DNA of 64,000 bases from Brevundimonas sp. Leaf363 (GTDB lineage: Bacteria; Pseudomonadota; Alphaproteobacteria; Caulobacterales; Caulobacteraceae): positions 418,714-482,713 of the forward strand of contig NZ_LMPZ01000002.1 of assembly GCF_001424025.1 (NCBI RefSeq), given 5' to 3'. The translations under genes and the position numbers were made by a program. This document shows, piece by piece, positions 34,993 to 43,602 of this stretch. Position 1 is the stretch's first letter. Each line of letters begins with the position of its first letter. The notes beneath the pieces were generated by a model. The model was not told the origin of the DNA and did not search any database. It worked only from the letters and a program-made list of their open reading frames with translations.

Positions 34993-35456
34993 TCGACCTT
35001 GGTGATTTCGTAGGCCTTGACGCCGCCGGGGGTGTTCACCTCGACCACGTCGCCGATCTCCTTGGAGATCATGGCGCGCGCGATGGGGGAGGCGATCGAC
35101 ACCTTGCCGGCCTTCACGTCGGCTTCGTGTTCGCCGACGATCTGGTAGCGGGCCTCTTCCTCGGTGTCCTCGTCGACCACGGTGACGGTGGCGCCGAACT
35201 TGACCTGGGCGCCCGACAGCTTGGACACGTCGATCACCTGAGCGCGCGACAGCTTGTCCTCGATGTCGGCGATCGATCCCTCGATCCAGCCCTGGCGTTC
35301 CTTGGCGGCGTGATACTCGGCGTTTTCGCTGAGATCGCCGTGTTCGCGGGCCTCGGAGATGGCGGCGATGACGCTTGGCCGTTCCACAGACTTCAATTGC
35401 TTGAGTTGATCGTCGAGGACGCGATAGCCCTCGGCCGTCATCGGCACTTTTTCCAT
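34983..35456 (-). CDS. greA: Transcription elongation factor GreA
   Basis: A 157-residue factor that enters the RNA polymerase secondary channel and stimulates cleavage of backtracked RNA. The N-terminal coiled coil ([20 protein letters not shown]) carries acidic residues at its tip ([19 protein letters not shown]). The C-terminal domain has [26 protein letters not shown] and [19 protein letters not shown] strong promoter lies about 90 bases upstream. ELM1 overlaps its end. Confidence 0.96.
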   Translation of the reverse strand: MEKVPMTAEGYRVLDDQLKQLKSVERPSVIAAISEAREHGDLSENAEYHAAKERQGWIEGSIADIEDKLSRAQVIDVSKLSGAQVKFGATVTVVDEDTEEEARYQIVGEHEADVKAGKVSIASPIARAMISKEIGDVVEVNTPGGVKAYEITKVEWK

Positions 35457-35545
35457 AGAGACGAGAGTTTTCTAGTTACGCCCGATGTCGGGAGGGAAGG
35501 ACTCAAGACAGAACCGATCGGGGGGCGTCCGCGATCGGGCCAGAG

Positions 35546-35574
35546 ATAATAGGGCATTGACGCCCCAGACTCAA
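35546..35574 (-). promoter_or_regulatory. Promoter of greA
   Basis: On the minus strand, TTGAGT (35574-35569) and TATTAT (35551-35546) are separated by exactly 17 bases, a good housekeeping sigma promoter. Transcription would start near 35539, giving a leader of about 80 bases before the greA ATG at 35456. Confidence 0.7.
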
Positions 35575-35587
35575 GGTGGGGTGACCC

Positions 35588-35770
35588 TCAGGCGCCTGCG
35601 CGGTGACGCAGGACACCGCGGATCAGGCTGTAGGTCAGCCACGCCAGCAGCGCGACGCCCGCCAGCATGAAGACGCCGGATATCAGTCCCGCGCCGGCCG
35701 CGATGATGGCGATAACGAAGGCGACCGCGGCCAAAAGGCCGGTAATGACTTGAAGGACACCGAGTTGCAT
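35588..35770 (-). CDS. Small hydrophobic membrane protein
   Basis: A 60-residue protein with two likely transmembrane helices (LQVITGLLAAVAFVIAIIAAG and GVFMLAGVALLAWLTYSLI) and a short basic C-terminus (RGVLRHRAGA). No domain is recognised. It sits between greA and the glutathione transferase gene, all on the minus strand. The coding call rests on its compact hydrophobic pattern and ATG start. Confidence 0.55.
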   Translation of the reverse strand: MQLGVLQVITGLLAAVAFVIAIIAAGAGLISGVFMLAGVALLAWLTYSLIRGVLRHRAGA

Positions 35771-35805
35771 CCGCCGTTAACGGCTCGAGGCGTCCAAGGT
35801 TGCCC

Positions 35806-36471
35806 TCACGCATAACTATAAGGGCCGCCCCGCTCGAGCGCGCGCTGATAGGCCGGTCGGGCGTGGATGGCGGTCAGGAAGGCGTCCAGCCTGGGCCGTT
35901 CCGCCCGCCTGAACGCCCGCTGCGCCGCAGCCTCGACCGGGAAGCTCATCATGATGTCGGCGGCGGTGAACTCGGCCCCCGCGAACCAGCCGGTGGCCGC
36001 CAGCTCGCCCTCCCAGTAATCCGCGTGCGCCTTCAGCTGCGGGTCGATGAAGCTGGACTGCGCCTTGGCGGCGATGGCCTTGGCGATGGGGCGGATGACG
36101 GCCGGCGCGCCTGACGGCAGCCGTCCGAAGACCAGCTTCAACAACAGTGGCGTCATGGCCGAGCCCTCGGCGTAATGCAGCCAGTAGGTCAGCTTGCGAT
36201 CGTCCGCGCTGCCGGCCGGCGGCTGAAGGCGGTCGCCGGCGTAGGTGGTCAGCAGGTGCTCCACGATGGCGCCTGTCTCGGCCACGATGATGTCGCCGTC
36301 CTCGATCACCGGCGACTTGCCCAGAGGATGGATGGCGCGCAGTTCGGGCGGCGCCAGATAGGTCTTCGCGTCGCGCTGATACTTCTTGATCTCGTAGGGA
36401 AGACCAAGCTCTTCCAGCAGCCACAGAACCCGCTGCGAGCGGCTGTCGTTCAGGTGATGGACCGTGATCAT
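35806..36471 (-). CDS. Glutathione S-transferase family protein
   Basis: A 221-residue cytosolic protein. The N-terminal thioredoxin-like domain (MITVHHLNDSRSQRVLWLLEELGL) has the SRSQR segment, with the catalytic serine region of many bacterial GSTs, and the glutathione-contact motif GKSPVIEDGDIIVAETGAI. The C-terminal domain is helical (EFTAADIMMSFPVEAA). The ATG at 36471 has a GGAG on the minus strand. Its start is only 13 bases from the divergent glycosylase start, so no separate intergenic promoter exists. Confidence 0.92.
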   Translation of the reverse strand: MITVHHLNDSRSQRVLWLLEELGLPYEIKKYQRDAKTYLAPPELRAIHPLGKSPVIEDGDIIVAETGAIVEHLLTTYAGDRLQPPAGSADDRKLTYWLHYAEGSAMTPLLLKLVFGRLPSGAPAVIRPIAKAIAAKAQSSFIDPQLKAHADYWEGELAATGWFAGAEFTAADIMMSFPVEAAAQRAFRRAERPRLDAFLTAIHARPAYQRALERGGPYSYA

Positions 36472-36484
36472 GGGAGGCTCCGAT

Positions 36485-37066
36485 TTGACGGCACCAGAGC
36501 CCGGAACGCGGGCCGACGTCCAGAGGCTGATGTCGCAGGACGCCGCAGCCGCGGCGCGCGGGCTGATCGGCTGGACGCTGCTGGTCGACGGCGTCGGCGG
36601 CGTCATCGTCGAGACCGAGGCCTATGACGTCGGCGACCCGGCGTCGCACAGCTTTCGCGGGCCGACGAAGCGCAATGCGCCGATGTTCGGGCCGGTCGGG
36701 CGGGCCTATGTCTACCGCATCTACGGGCTGCACTGGTGCCTGAACGCCGTCGTCGATTCGGCCAATGCGGGCAGCGCGGTCCTGATCCGGGCGCTGGAGC
36801 CGACGCACGGGATCGAGGTGATGACGGATCGCCGCCGGGGCCTGGGGCTGCGCGACCTGTGCGCCGGGCCGGGACGCCTGTGCGAGGCGCTGGGCGTGAC
36901 CGGCGCGCACGGTGGGCTGAGCTTGGGCGACCCGCCGTTTCAGCTGATGCCGCCCGCGGCGTCGAAAGCGGTCACGAGCGGCGTCCGCATCGGCGTCACC
37001 AAGGGCGCCGAGACGCCGTGGCGTTTCGGCCTGGTCGGCTCGCGCTTTCTCAGCCGGAAGTTCTGA
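36485..37066 (+). CDS. 3-methyladenine DNA glycosylase (AAG/MPG family)
   Basis: A 193-residue base-excision enzyme that removes alkylated purines. Family motifs are GGVIVETEAY (catalytic glutamate), DPASHSFRGPTKRN, GRAYVYRIYGLHWCLN and CAGPGRLCEALGV. The TTG at 36485 is chosen because a GGAGG (36473-36477) is correctly placed for it. An ATG at 36470 would overlap the start of the divergent GST and lacks an SD. Its end overlaps alkB by 17 bases. Confidence 0.9.
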   Translation: MTAPEPGTRADVQRLMSQDAAAAARGLIGWTLLVDGVGGVIVETEAYDVGDPASHSFRGPTKRNAPMFGPVGRAYVYRIYGLHWCLNAVVDSANAGSAVLIRALEPTHGIEVMTDRRRGLGLRDLCAGPGRLCEALGVTGAHGGLSLGDPPFQLMPPAASKAVTSGVRIGVTKGAETPWRFGLVGSRFLSRKF

Positions 37067-37664
37067 AGCTGCGGAAGGTGACCGAGTAGCGCAGCCGCTC
37101 CATCGGCACGATCGAATGCTCCCATTCCGTTCGCGCGGGTCCGTCCAGCAGATAGGCCGAGCCCGGCCGCAGAGGCGCGCTTAAGCGGTCGAACCCGTCC
37201 GCCCGACGCCGCCGAAAGCGCATGACGCAGGGCTCAAGCAACGACAGGCCGATCACCTTGTCGAACTGCGGCCGGTCGCGGTGCCAGCCGATCCCGGCGC
37301 CGGGCGCGTATTCGGTCACCAGCGCCTGGGCAAGCGCCGGCGCCTCGAGGCCGCCGAACGCCGCCGCCAGATCTCGCAATGACATCAGCCAGCCCGGCAT
37401 GGCGTCGGCTTCGCTCAGCCGGCCGGCCGAAAAATCGTATCGCCAGCCATAGGAGACGATCCGCCGGAAGCCCTTGTAGCCTTGGAAGTCGAAAGCCTCG
37501 AACGGCAGGTCGGCCATCCGGGCCACGGTCGCATCAGCCAGGGACGGCGACAGCACCTCGTCCTGATAGATCAGGCCGGGCGGCCCGGGCGGCGCGTCCG
37601 TCGACGCGGCCGCCCCGAATAGATCGGCCTGTCGCGCTGGAGGGGACGTCGCGGCGCGGGCCAT
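37050..37664 (-). CDS. alkB: Alpha-ketoglutarate-dependent DNA dioxygenase AlkB
   Basis: A 204-residue Fe(II)/2-oxoglutarate enzyme that reverses 1-methyladenine and 3-methylcytosine by oxidation. The iron ligands appear in GWHRDRPQF (H-x-D) and EWEHSIVP (H). The 2-oxoglutarate arginine region is RLRYSVTFRS. The nucleotide-lid region GYKGFRRIVSYGWRYDF is typical. It converges on, and overlaps by 17 bases, the 3-methyladenine glycosylase gene. A 58-residue ORF lies 6 bases upstream on the same strand. Confidence 0.93.
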   Translation of the reverse strand: MARAATSPPARQADLFGAAASTDAPPGPPGLIYQDEVLSPSLADATVARMADLPFEAFDFQGYKGFRRIVSYGWRYDFSAGRLSEADAMPGWLMSLRDLAAAFGGLEAPALAQALVTEYAPGAGIGWHRDRPQFDKVIGLSLLEPCVMRFRRRRADGFDRLSAPLRPGSAYLLDGPARTEWEHSIVPMERLRYSVTFRSFRTSG

Positions 37665-37670
37665 CCGCGA

Positions 37671-37847
37671 TCAGGGCTTCCTCTTGAAGGTGTCGCCGAC
37701 CTCGCGGGCAGGACCGGCGTCGGGCCCGCCCAGCGACTGCTCCATCTTGCCGGACTTCTTGGCGGCCTTGGCCGAATCGGAGGGCGTCGCCGCCTCGACG
37801 GGCATGGCGCCGTTCTTCTCGCGGCCGTCGGTCTGTTTCTCTGCCAT
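37671..37847 (-). CDS. 58-residue charged protein upstream of alkB
   Basis: The predicted protein begins MAEKQTDGREKNGAMPVEAA and ends PAREVGDTFKRKP; it is hydrophilic and probably disordered. A near-consensus ribosome binding site AAGGAG lies 8 bases before the ATG, strong support for translation. Its stop is 6 bases from the alkB start, so the two are likely one transcript. No family is recognised. Confidence 0.68.
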   Translation of the reverse strand: MAEKQTDGREKNGAMPVEAATPSDSAKAAKKSGKMEQSLGGPDAGPAREVGDTFKRKP

Positions 37848-37908
37848 CACATATCTCCTTGCACCGGGAGGGAGCGGATGGCGCGCCCGCTTGTTCCGCC
37901 GCGGTCGC

Positions 37909-37981
37909 TAGGCCTGGAGGGACTCGAACCCCCAACCAGACCGTTATGAGCGGTCGGCTCTAACCATTGAGCTACAGGCCC
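37909..37981 (-). tRNA. tRNA with CAT anticodon, probably tRNA-Ile2
   Basis: Read on the minus strand, a 73-base cloverleaf is complete. The acceptor stem is GGGCCTG/CAGGCCT with a G-U end pair, the D arm is GCTC...GAGC, the anticodon stem is GACCG/CGGTC around loop CTCATAA, and the T arm has GGTTCGAGTCC. The anticodon CAT occupies 37946-37948. The short D loop (AATGGTTA) matches isoleucine-type CAT tRNAs rather than elongator methionine, and initiator features are absent. CCA is not encoded. Confidence 0.9.
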
Positions 37982-38164
37982 AGCGACGCCGCGGCGACGG
38001 CCGGGCCTAGCAGGCGCCGCCGGTCGCGAAAAGGGCGCCGTCCGTGCGCAGGCTTGACCATTATGAACGATCGGCGCCGTCTCTTCGTTGTCCGTCGTTC
38101 AGGATCGCCCGGTCATAGAGCCGGGACCACCACGGGCTGTCGGCCCAGACCAGAGGATACGTCC

Positions 38165-38929
38165 ATGACCCGCACCTTTCGCGCCATGATGCTGTCGACC
38201 GCCCTGGCGGCGGGGGTCACGGCGGCAACCGCGCCCGCGATGGCGCAGTCCCAACCGAACGGAGGCGCTCCCTTGCAGATCCAGGCCGTGACCGCGACGC
38301 CCGCGCTGAACCTGTCGGCTTACGGCGAGGTCAAGATCGCGCCGGACATGGCGACCGTCTCATTCGGCGTGGTGACCGAGGCGACGACCGCCCAGGCCGC
38401 CATGGCCGACAACGCCCGCCGCATGGCCGAGGTGTTCGCCGCCCTGGGCCGCGCCGGGATCGCCGAGCGGGACATCCAGACCTCGGGCCTGAACCTGTCG
38501 GCCCAGTACGACTACGTCGAGAACCAGCCGCCCCGCCTGCGCGGCTATCAGGCCTCGAACCGAGTTACGGTGAAAGTGCGCGACCTGACCAAGGTCGGCT
38601 CCACCGCCGACGCCGTCGTCGCCGCCGGCGTCAACCAGATCGACGGCATCGGTTTCGGCCTGACCGACCCGACCGAAGCGGAAAACCAGGCGCGCCTGCT
38701 GGCCGTCCGGGCCCTGCAGTCCAAGGCCGCCCTGTATGCGCAGGCCCTGGGCGTGCGTCTGGGCGACCTGCGGTCCTTCTCGGAAGGCGGCGGCTATGCG
38801 CCCCCGCCTCCGGCGCCGCCGATGATGTTCGCCCGTGCTCAGGCGATGGACTCGGCCTCGACCTCGGTCGCCGGTGGCGAGCTGTCGGTGCGGATCGACG
38901 TGACCGGCGTCTACGACATCAGCCGCTGA
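38165..38929 (+). CDS. SIMPL domain (DUF541) periplasmic protein
   Basis: A 254-residue exported protein with signal peptide ending APAMAQ. The SIMPL fold is seen in LNLSAYGEVKIAPDMATVSFGV, AERDIQTSGLNLSAQYDY, RGYQASNRVTVKVRDLTKVG and ALQSKAALYAQALGVRLGDL. A Pro-rich loop (APPPPAPPMM) precedes the last strand. Homologues are linked to oxidative stress and outer-membrane quality control, but the biochemical role is unclear. It has no operon partner; family B repeat 38936-39066 follows. Confidence 0.9.
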   Translation: MTRTFRAMMLSTALAAGVTAATAPAMAQSQPNGGAPLQIQAVTATPALNLSAYGEVKIAPDMATVSFGVVTEATTAQAAMADNARRMAEVFAALGRAGIAERDIQTSGLNLSAQYDYVENQPPRLRGYQASNRVTVKVRDLTKVGSTADAVVAAGVNQIDGIGFGLTDPTEAENQARLLAVRALQSKAALYAQALGVRLGDLRSFSEGGGYAPPPPAPPMMFARAQAMDSASTSVAGGELSVRIDVTGVYDISR

Positions 38930-38935
38930 TCGCGT

Positions 38936-39066
38936 CTCCTCCCCATCGCGTAGGCGGTGGGGAGGTGGCTCGGCCATCAGGCCGAGACGGAGGGGCTGTT
39001 CAAGCGCGGCGCTCGGGGCGCGCCCCTCCACCACTTCGTGGTCCCCCTCCCCATTGCATGGGGAAG
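38936..39066. repeat. Palindromic intergenic repeat, family B, diverged copy
   Basis: The arrangement is a CCTCCCC/GGGGAGG hairpin, a CTCGGCC/GGCCGAG hairpin, GGAGGGG, a spacer, CCCCTCC, an ACCAC/GTGGT hairpin and a CCTCCCC/GGGG end. This is the same order of elements as at 650-786 and 56996-57116, with different hairpin sequences. It again fills the gap between two convergent genes, here the SIMPL gene and panD. Confidence 0.75.
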
Positions 39067-39073
39067 AAATGCC

Positions 39074-39430
39074 CTAAGCCGCCCGCTTGATCTCGTTGTC
39101 GTCGTCCAGCAGCACCACGTTGGGCGACCACTGGCGGGCTTCCTCGGCGGGCAGCTGGCCGTAGGTGACCACGATCACCTTGTCGTTCTTCTGCACCAGG
39201 CGCGCCGCGGCGCCGTTGACGCCGATGACGCGTGAGCCGCGCGGGGCCTCGATGGCGTAGGTGGTGAAGCGCGCGCCGTTGGTGATGTTCAGCACATCGA
39301 CCTGTTCGTGGGGAAAGATGCCGGCAGCGTCCAGCAGGTCTATGTCGATGGCGATCGAGCCTTCGTAATCCAGGTCGGCCTGGGTCACGGTGGCGCGGTG
39401 CAGCTTGGACTTCATCAAGGTGACCAGCAT
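39074..39430 (-). CDS. panD: Aspartate 1-decarboxylase proenzyme
   Basis: A 118-residue pyruvoyl enzyme making beta-alanine from aspartate for pantothenate and CoA. The self-cleavage site is Gly24-Ser25 in [36 protein letters not shown] and DEEA-like [14 protein letters not shown] match the family. The ATG at 39430 is used; MKSKL, four codons in, is the other candidate. A promoter lies about 50 bases upstream. Other pan genes are not in the window. Confidence 0.95.
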   Translation of the reverse strand: MLVTLMKSKLHRATVTQADLDYEGSIAIDIDLLDAAGIFPHEQVDVLNITNGARFTTYAIEAPRGSRVIGVNGAAARLVQKNDKVIVVTYGQLPAEEARQWSPNVVLLDDDNEIKRAA

Positions 39431-39476
39431 GGCGGTCTCCGATCCGTGCGGGCGACAGGTCCCCGCGTTCGGCCGG

Positions 39477-39505
39477 CATATAGGGATCGGCGGTGGTCTG
39501 GGCAA
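39477..39505 (-). promoter_or_regulatory. Promoter of panD
   Basis: On the minus strand TTGCCC (39505-39500) and TATATG (39482-39477) are separated by 17 bases. The distance to the panD ATG (about 47 bases) is suitable. Confidence 0.55.
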
Positions 39506-39562
39506 TCTCTCATGCTGCGACGCAGCGAAGCGCGGCCGTTTCGCGCGTTACGCGACGTTCAT

Positions 39563-39590
39563 TTGACGGTGACGAGCGGCCCCCTATGCT
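39563..39590 (+). promoter_or_regulatory. Promoter of sppA
   Basis: TTGACG (39563-39568) and TATGCT (39585-39590) are 16 bases apart. A start near 39597 would give a leader of about 36 bases to the sppA ATG. Confidence 0.65.
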
Positions 39591-39632
39591 TTGCGCGGGG
39601 CCGAGCTTGGCCGCGCGGGACCGACCTTCTCG

Positions 39633-41417
39633 ATGAAACAGTTCTTCCTGACCGTGCTCGGCGTCTTCGCCGGGCTGGTGCTGTTCCTGGTCGTGATGCC
39701 GATCGTGCTGATCAGCATGGCGGTGGCCAGCGCTTCGGGACCGGAGACGCCGTCGACCGGCGTGCTGGAGCTGGACCTGCGCGAGGGCCTGTCGGACCAG
39801 GCGTCCTCCAATCCGCTGGCGGCGTTCGGCGGGTCGAAGATGTCGGTGCTGCAGGTCGTGGACGTGCTGCACCAGGCGTCCGAGGACCGCTCCATCAAGG
39901 CCCTGCTGGTGCGCCTGCCCGAGGGCGGCATGACGCCCGCGTCGGCCGACGAGGTGCGCCAGGCGATCCGCCGCTTCCGCGCCGCCGGCAAGCCCGTCCT
40001 GGCGCACAGCCAGGGCTTCCAGCCGTCGGGCGCGGTGATGTCCAGCTATATGGTCGGCGCCTCGGCCTCCGAGCTGTGGATGCAGAACACCGCCAGCTTC
40101 CAGGCCACGGGCTTCTCGTCCGACCAGATCTTCCTGGGTCGCGCTTTCGAAAAATACGGCGTCCGCGCCGATTTCGAGCAGCGCTACGAGTACAAGAACG
40201 CCGTCAATGAATACACCCAGAGCGACTTCACCCCCGCGCACCGCGAGGCGATGACCGCCTGGATGACGTCCATCTACGACACCGCACTGGCCAGTGCGGC
40301 CGGCGACCGCAAGATGACGCCCGCGGCGCTGAAGACCGTCATCGAGGCTGGGCCCTATACGGCTGAACAGGCCCGTGCGGCTCGCCTGATCGACAAGGTC
40401 GGCCAGGTCGAGGAGGTCGAGGCCGAGGTCAAACGCCGCGCCGGGCGCGGGGCCGAGATCATCGAGTTCGGCGAATACGCCTCGGCCCAGGGCGAACGCA
40501 CCGGCTCGGGCCGGAACACCATCGCCATCATCGGCGGGGAGGGCGCGATCGTCACCGGTCGCGGCGGCGGCGGCTCGCCGTTCGGGGCCAGCGAAAGCAT
40601 CCGGTCCGACGACCTGGCCGGCGCCATCTACGACGCGATCGAGGACAAGAGCGTCAAGGCCATCGTCCTGCGCGTGTCCTCGCCCGGCGGCTCGCCCGAG
40701 GCGTCGGAACAGATCCTGGCCGCCGTGCGCGCCGCCAAGGCGGCGGGCAAGCCAGTGGTGGTCTCCATGGGCGCCTATGCGGCGTCCGGCGGCTACTGGA
40801 TCAGTTCCGAGGCCACCGAGATCGTGGCCCAGCCGTCGACCCTGACCGGCTCCATCGGGGTGTTCGGCGGCAAGTTCGTCATGGACGGCCTGCTGGGCCG
40901 GTTCGGCGTGGACATGCGCAACCTGTCGGTCGGCGGCGAATACGCCGACGCCTTCTCGCCCACGCAGAGCTTCACGCCGGCGCAGCGCGCGGCCTTCGCC
41001 GGGTCGATGGACCGGATTTACGACGACTTCATCGCCCGCGTGTCGACCGGGCGGAAGCTGCCGCCGGCGCGGGTGCGCGAGATCGCGCGGGGCCGTGTCT
41101 GGACCGGGGCGCAGGCCAAGGCGCTGGGCCTGGTCGATCATCTGGGCGGCGTGACCGAGGCGATCGCGCGCGCCAAGGCGCTGGCGAACATCCCTCAGAC
41201 CGAGGCGGTGCGCTTCAAGCACTTCCCCGAGGCCCAGTCGCCTTGGGAGGCGCTGTCGGCCGCCTTCGGCGTGCAGAGCGAGGCGGCGAAGGCCTTGGTC
41301 ATGCTGGGCGGCGTCATGGCCGATCCGCGGATCCAGGCCGTGACCCGCGAGGCGCGCGCCGAGGACATGCGGGACGGCGGCGCCGTCGTGCTGGCGGACC
41401 AGCCGTCCTTCTACTGA
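39633..41417 (+). CDS. sppA: Signal peptide peptidase SppA, long form
   Basis: A 594-residue inner-membrane serine protease that degrades cleaved signal peptides in the periplasm. One N-terminal membrane anchor ([20 protein letters not shown]) precedes two repeated S49 domains. The Ser/Lys dyad fits S385 in AYAASGGYW and K188 in RYEYKNAV, each from a different repeat, as in the E. coli 67-kDa form. [19 protein letters not shown] precedes the catalytic serine. It is preceded by its own promoter. Confidence 0.95.
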   Translation: MKQFFLTVLGVFAGLVLFLVVMPIVLISMAVASASGPETPSTGVLELDLREGLSDQASSNPLAAFGGSKMSVLQVVDVLHQASEDRSIKALLVRLPEGGMTPASADEVRQAIRRFRAAGKPVLAHSQGFQPSGAVMSSYMVGASASELWMQNTASFQATGFSSDQIFLGRAFEKYGVRADFEQRYEYKNAVNEYTQSDFTPAHREAMTAWMTSIYDTALASAAGDRKMTPAALKTVIEAGPYTAEQARAARLIDKVGQVEEVEAEVKRRAGRGAEIIEFGEYASAQGERTGSGRNTIAIIGGEGAIVTGRGGGGSPFGASESIRSDDLAGAIYDAIEDKSVKAIVLRVSSPGGSPEASEQILAAVRAAKAAGKPVVVSMGAYAASGGYWISSEATEIVAQPSTLTGSIGVFGGKFVMDGLLGRFGVDMRNLSVGGEYADAFSPTQSFTPAQRAAFAGSMDRIYDDFIARVSTGRKLPPARVREIARGRVWTGAQAKALGLVDHLGGVTEAIARAKALANIPQTEAVRFKHFPEAQSPWEALSAAFGVQSEAAKALVMLGGVMADPRIQAVTREARAEDMRDGGAVVLADQPSFY

Positions 41418-41515
41418 GGCATTTCGCCTCTGGCGGGCGGTGTCCTTGACCGCACGATCCGTTGAGCCGACATTCATCGGTGACGTGTCATGAAGGCCCG
41501 TCGCGAGGAGTTTCG

Positions 41516-41839
41516 ATGACCTACACTGACCCGCTGGCTCGGATCGGTTTTGGCGCCAGGAGCCGGTCCGCCGGGCTTCTGACCCCGTTCATCTGGATCG
41601 TCGGCGCCATCGCCGGCGCCATCGCCATGACGGTCGGCGCCGTGCTGGCCGTGGTCACGGCGGCGGCTCTGGCCGTCATCGCCGTCATCGCGGGCTGCCT
41701 GGTCTTCTTCGCCGGTCTGGCCATGCGAGCGCGCGGCGTTTCCAACCGGCGCGACCGGCGTGCGGGCGACGACGTCATCGAGGCCCGCAAGGTCGACGGC
41801 GCCTGGGTCGCCTACGGCTGGGAACGTCAGGGCCGCTGA
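41516..41839 (+). CDS. Small membrane protein, unknown
   Basis: A 107-residue protein with a central hydrophobic region (LLTPFIWIVGAIAGAIAMTV and ALAVIAVIAGCLVFFAGLAM, probably two helices) and a charged C-terminus (NRRDRRAGDDVIEARKVDGAWVAYGWERQGR written in parts: basic, then VDGAWVAYGWE). GAGGAG lies upstream of the ATG. A possible promoter TTGACC...GACATT (41446-41474) precedes it. The next gene starts 13 bases later, so the pair may form an operon with the amidase. Confidence 0.68.
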   Translation: MTYTDPLARIGFGARSRSAGLLTPFIWIVGAIAGAIAMTVGAVLAVVTAAALAVIAVIAGCLVFFAGLAMRARGVSNRRDRRAGDDVIEARKVDGAWVAYGWERQGR

Positions 41840-41852
41840 GCCGGTCATCGCC

Positions 41853-42620
41853 GTGACCGAGCTGATTTTCATCGAGGCGCCGTCGCCCAATCACGACCGC
41901 CGCCATGCGCCGCCGGACGCGATCGTGCTGCACTATACCGGCATGCAGACCGGCGAGGCCGCGCTGGCGCGCCTGTGCGACCCGGAAGCGAAGGTCTCGG
42001 CGCACTATCTGGTCGAGGAGGACGGCCGCATCTTTCGTCTGGTCGACGAGGCCGCGCGCGCCTGGCACGCGGGGCGCGGCGTCTGGCAGGGCGACACGGA
42101 CCTGAACGCCTCGTCCATCGGCATCGAGATCGTCAATCCGGGCCACGCATTCGGCTATCGCCCCTTCCCGGAGGTGCAGGTCGCCGCAGTGATCGCGCTG
42201 GTGGCGGACATCCGCAGCCGCTGGACCATAGCCGACGCCCGCATCATCGCCCATTCGGACCTGGCGCCGGCGCGCAAGGAAGATCCAGGCGAGCTGTTTC
42301 CCTGGAAGCGGCTGGCCGAGGCGGGGCACGGACTGTGGTTCGAGCCGGCGGCCGAGCGGGTCGCGGCCCTGACCGGCCTGCTGCAACCCGGCGACGGGGG
42401 TATCGGCGTCATCGTCCTGCGCGCCGGCCTGCACCGGCTGGGCTACGGCGTGAAGCCGGGCGACGCCTATGACGCGGAGACGGTCAGCACGGTTCGCGCA
42501 TTCCAGCGGCATTGGCGGCCGTCGCGCGTGGACGGCGTCGCCGACGGCGAAACCCGCGCCCGCCTGGTCGGCCTGCTGCAACTGGCCAGCGCCGAGAGCG
42601 CGACGGGCGTGCTGAACTAG
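41853..42620 (+). CDS. N-acetylmuramoyl-L-alanine amidase, AmiD-like
   Basis: A 255-residue zinc amidase that cleaves the amide bond between muramic acid and the stem peptide. The Amidase_2 domain shows AIVLHYTGMQ (first zinc histidine), VSAHYLVEEDGRIFRLV, SIGIEIVNPGH and IIAHSDLAPARKEDPG (second histidine, lysine and aspartate). A C-terminal peptidoglycan-binding domain follows (LHRLGYGVKPGD, VRAFQRHWRPSRVDG). No signal peptide is evident after the GTG start at 41853, so a cytoplasmic recycling role (as AmpD) is possible. Its TAG shares CTAG with the convergent sulfotransferase stop. Confidence 0.92.
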   Translation: MTELIFIEAPSPNHDRRHAPPDAIVLHYTGMQTGEAALARLCDPEAKVSAHYLVEEDGRIFRLVDEAARAWHAGRGVWQGDTDLNASSIGIEIVNPGHAFGYRPFPEVQVAAVIALVADIRSRWTIADARIIAHSDLAPARKEDPGELFPWKRLAEAGHGLWFEPAAERVAALTGLLQPGDGGIGVIVLRAGLHRLGYGVKPGDAYDAETVSTVRAFQRHWRPSRVDGVADGETRARLVGLLQLASAESATGVLN

Positions 42621-43477
42621 GCGGCCAGGGCCATCGGGTCGATCTCGACCCCGTCCAGCGCCGCCTCGATGACGCGGCTGTATCCCGGATAGAAGACCTC
42701 GATATCGGGCGCGATGCGGCGAAGCCGCTTGGCGGCCGGACGCAGGTCCAGGCCGGGATAGCGATCCTGAATGGTGCTGTGTCGCAACGGCTGGATGTCG
42801 AAGGCGGCGCCCGGCTGCCATTGTTCCAGAGTTTCCTGCGGACGGGCGATCAGGTCCTCGTAGCGGATCACCGAGGGACGCGGCAGCTGCGCCATACGCT
42901 GGAGGAACCATTCCATCAGGCGGGCCTGCCGGCCGTAGCGGGACGGCGCGTCGTCCAGATAGGACTTCAGGTCGGGGTGCAGCTTCTCGGCCGCCGTGGC
43001 GCGTCCATCTCGGACCGACAGCATCACCGTCTCCCACGACGCCAGCACCGCCAGCGGCGCGCGCACCAGCCCGACCATCCGATACGGCCGGTCGGCCGAC
43101 GTCGGGATCAGGGCGGTGAAAAGAGTGGGATGCTTCAGATACAGGGTGAAGTCGGGCGACAGATCCTGCGTCACCTCGACCAGCTGGAGCCTGGCCTCGG
43201 ACGGTCGCGGCCCGCCACCGGCCGTTGGCGCCTTCATGAAGTTGTCGGTGGGCTTGCCGCCGCTGGTGCGCATCGGCGCGCGTTTCTCGGTCAGGATCTG
43301 CTCGCGGAAGACCGGCACGATTCTGTCGATCTGGGCCCAGGCCGCCTCCGGATCGGGGAACCGCTGGGTGCGCATCGGTTCAGCCAGGGCCAGCGTGTTC
43401 GGGGCCTTGCTGAGCAGCGTGCACAGAAGCGTAGAGCCGGATCGCGGCAGAGCGGCGATCAGGGTGGTGTCCGGCAT
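42617..43477 (-). CDS. Sulfotransferase family protein
   Basis: A 286-residue protein with the PAPS loop LPRSGSTLLCTLLSKAPN at the N-terminus and VGLVRAPLAVLASWETV as the likely 3'-phosphate region. RYEDLIARPQETLEQW is the typical late motif. It belongs to a different branch from the gene at 31895. The acceptor is unknown. It ends on a CTAG shared with the amidase gene and lies upstream of, and divergent from, the RNase P RNA gene. Confidence 0.83.
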   Translation of the reverse strand: MPDTTLIAALPRSGSTLLCTLLSKAPNTLALAEPMRTQRFPDPEAAWAQIDRIVPVFREQILTEKRAPMRTSGGKPTDNFMKAPTAGGGPRPSEARLQLVEVTQDLSPDFTLYLKHPTLFTALIPTSADRPYRMVGLVRAPLAVLASWETVMLSVRDGRATAAEKLHPDLKSYLDDAPSRYGRQARLMEWFLQRMAQLPRPSVIRYEDLIARPQETLEQWQPGAAFDIQPLRHSTIQDRYPGLDLRPAAKRLRRIAPDIEVFYPGYSRVIEAALDGVEIDPMALAA

Positions 43478-43567
43478 GGAACCTCAAGCGGCGGAAACGG
43501 GCGCCGGCCGCCGGGCCGCGCGCCGTCCGGCATAGTCCGACGGCGGCCCATAATCCAGTGCGCTCGC

Positions 43568-43596
43568 TTGACCCGGGACGCCCCGGCCATCATCAG
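43568..43596 (+). promoter_or_regulatory. Promoter of the RNase P RNA gene
   Basis: TTGACC (43568-43573) and CATCAG (43591-43596) are 17 bases apart. A start 7 bases further, at 43603, coincides with the 5' end predicted from helix P1. Confidence 0.6.
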
Positions 43597-43602
43597 TCGC
43601 GC

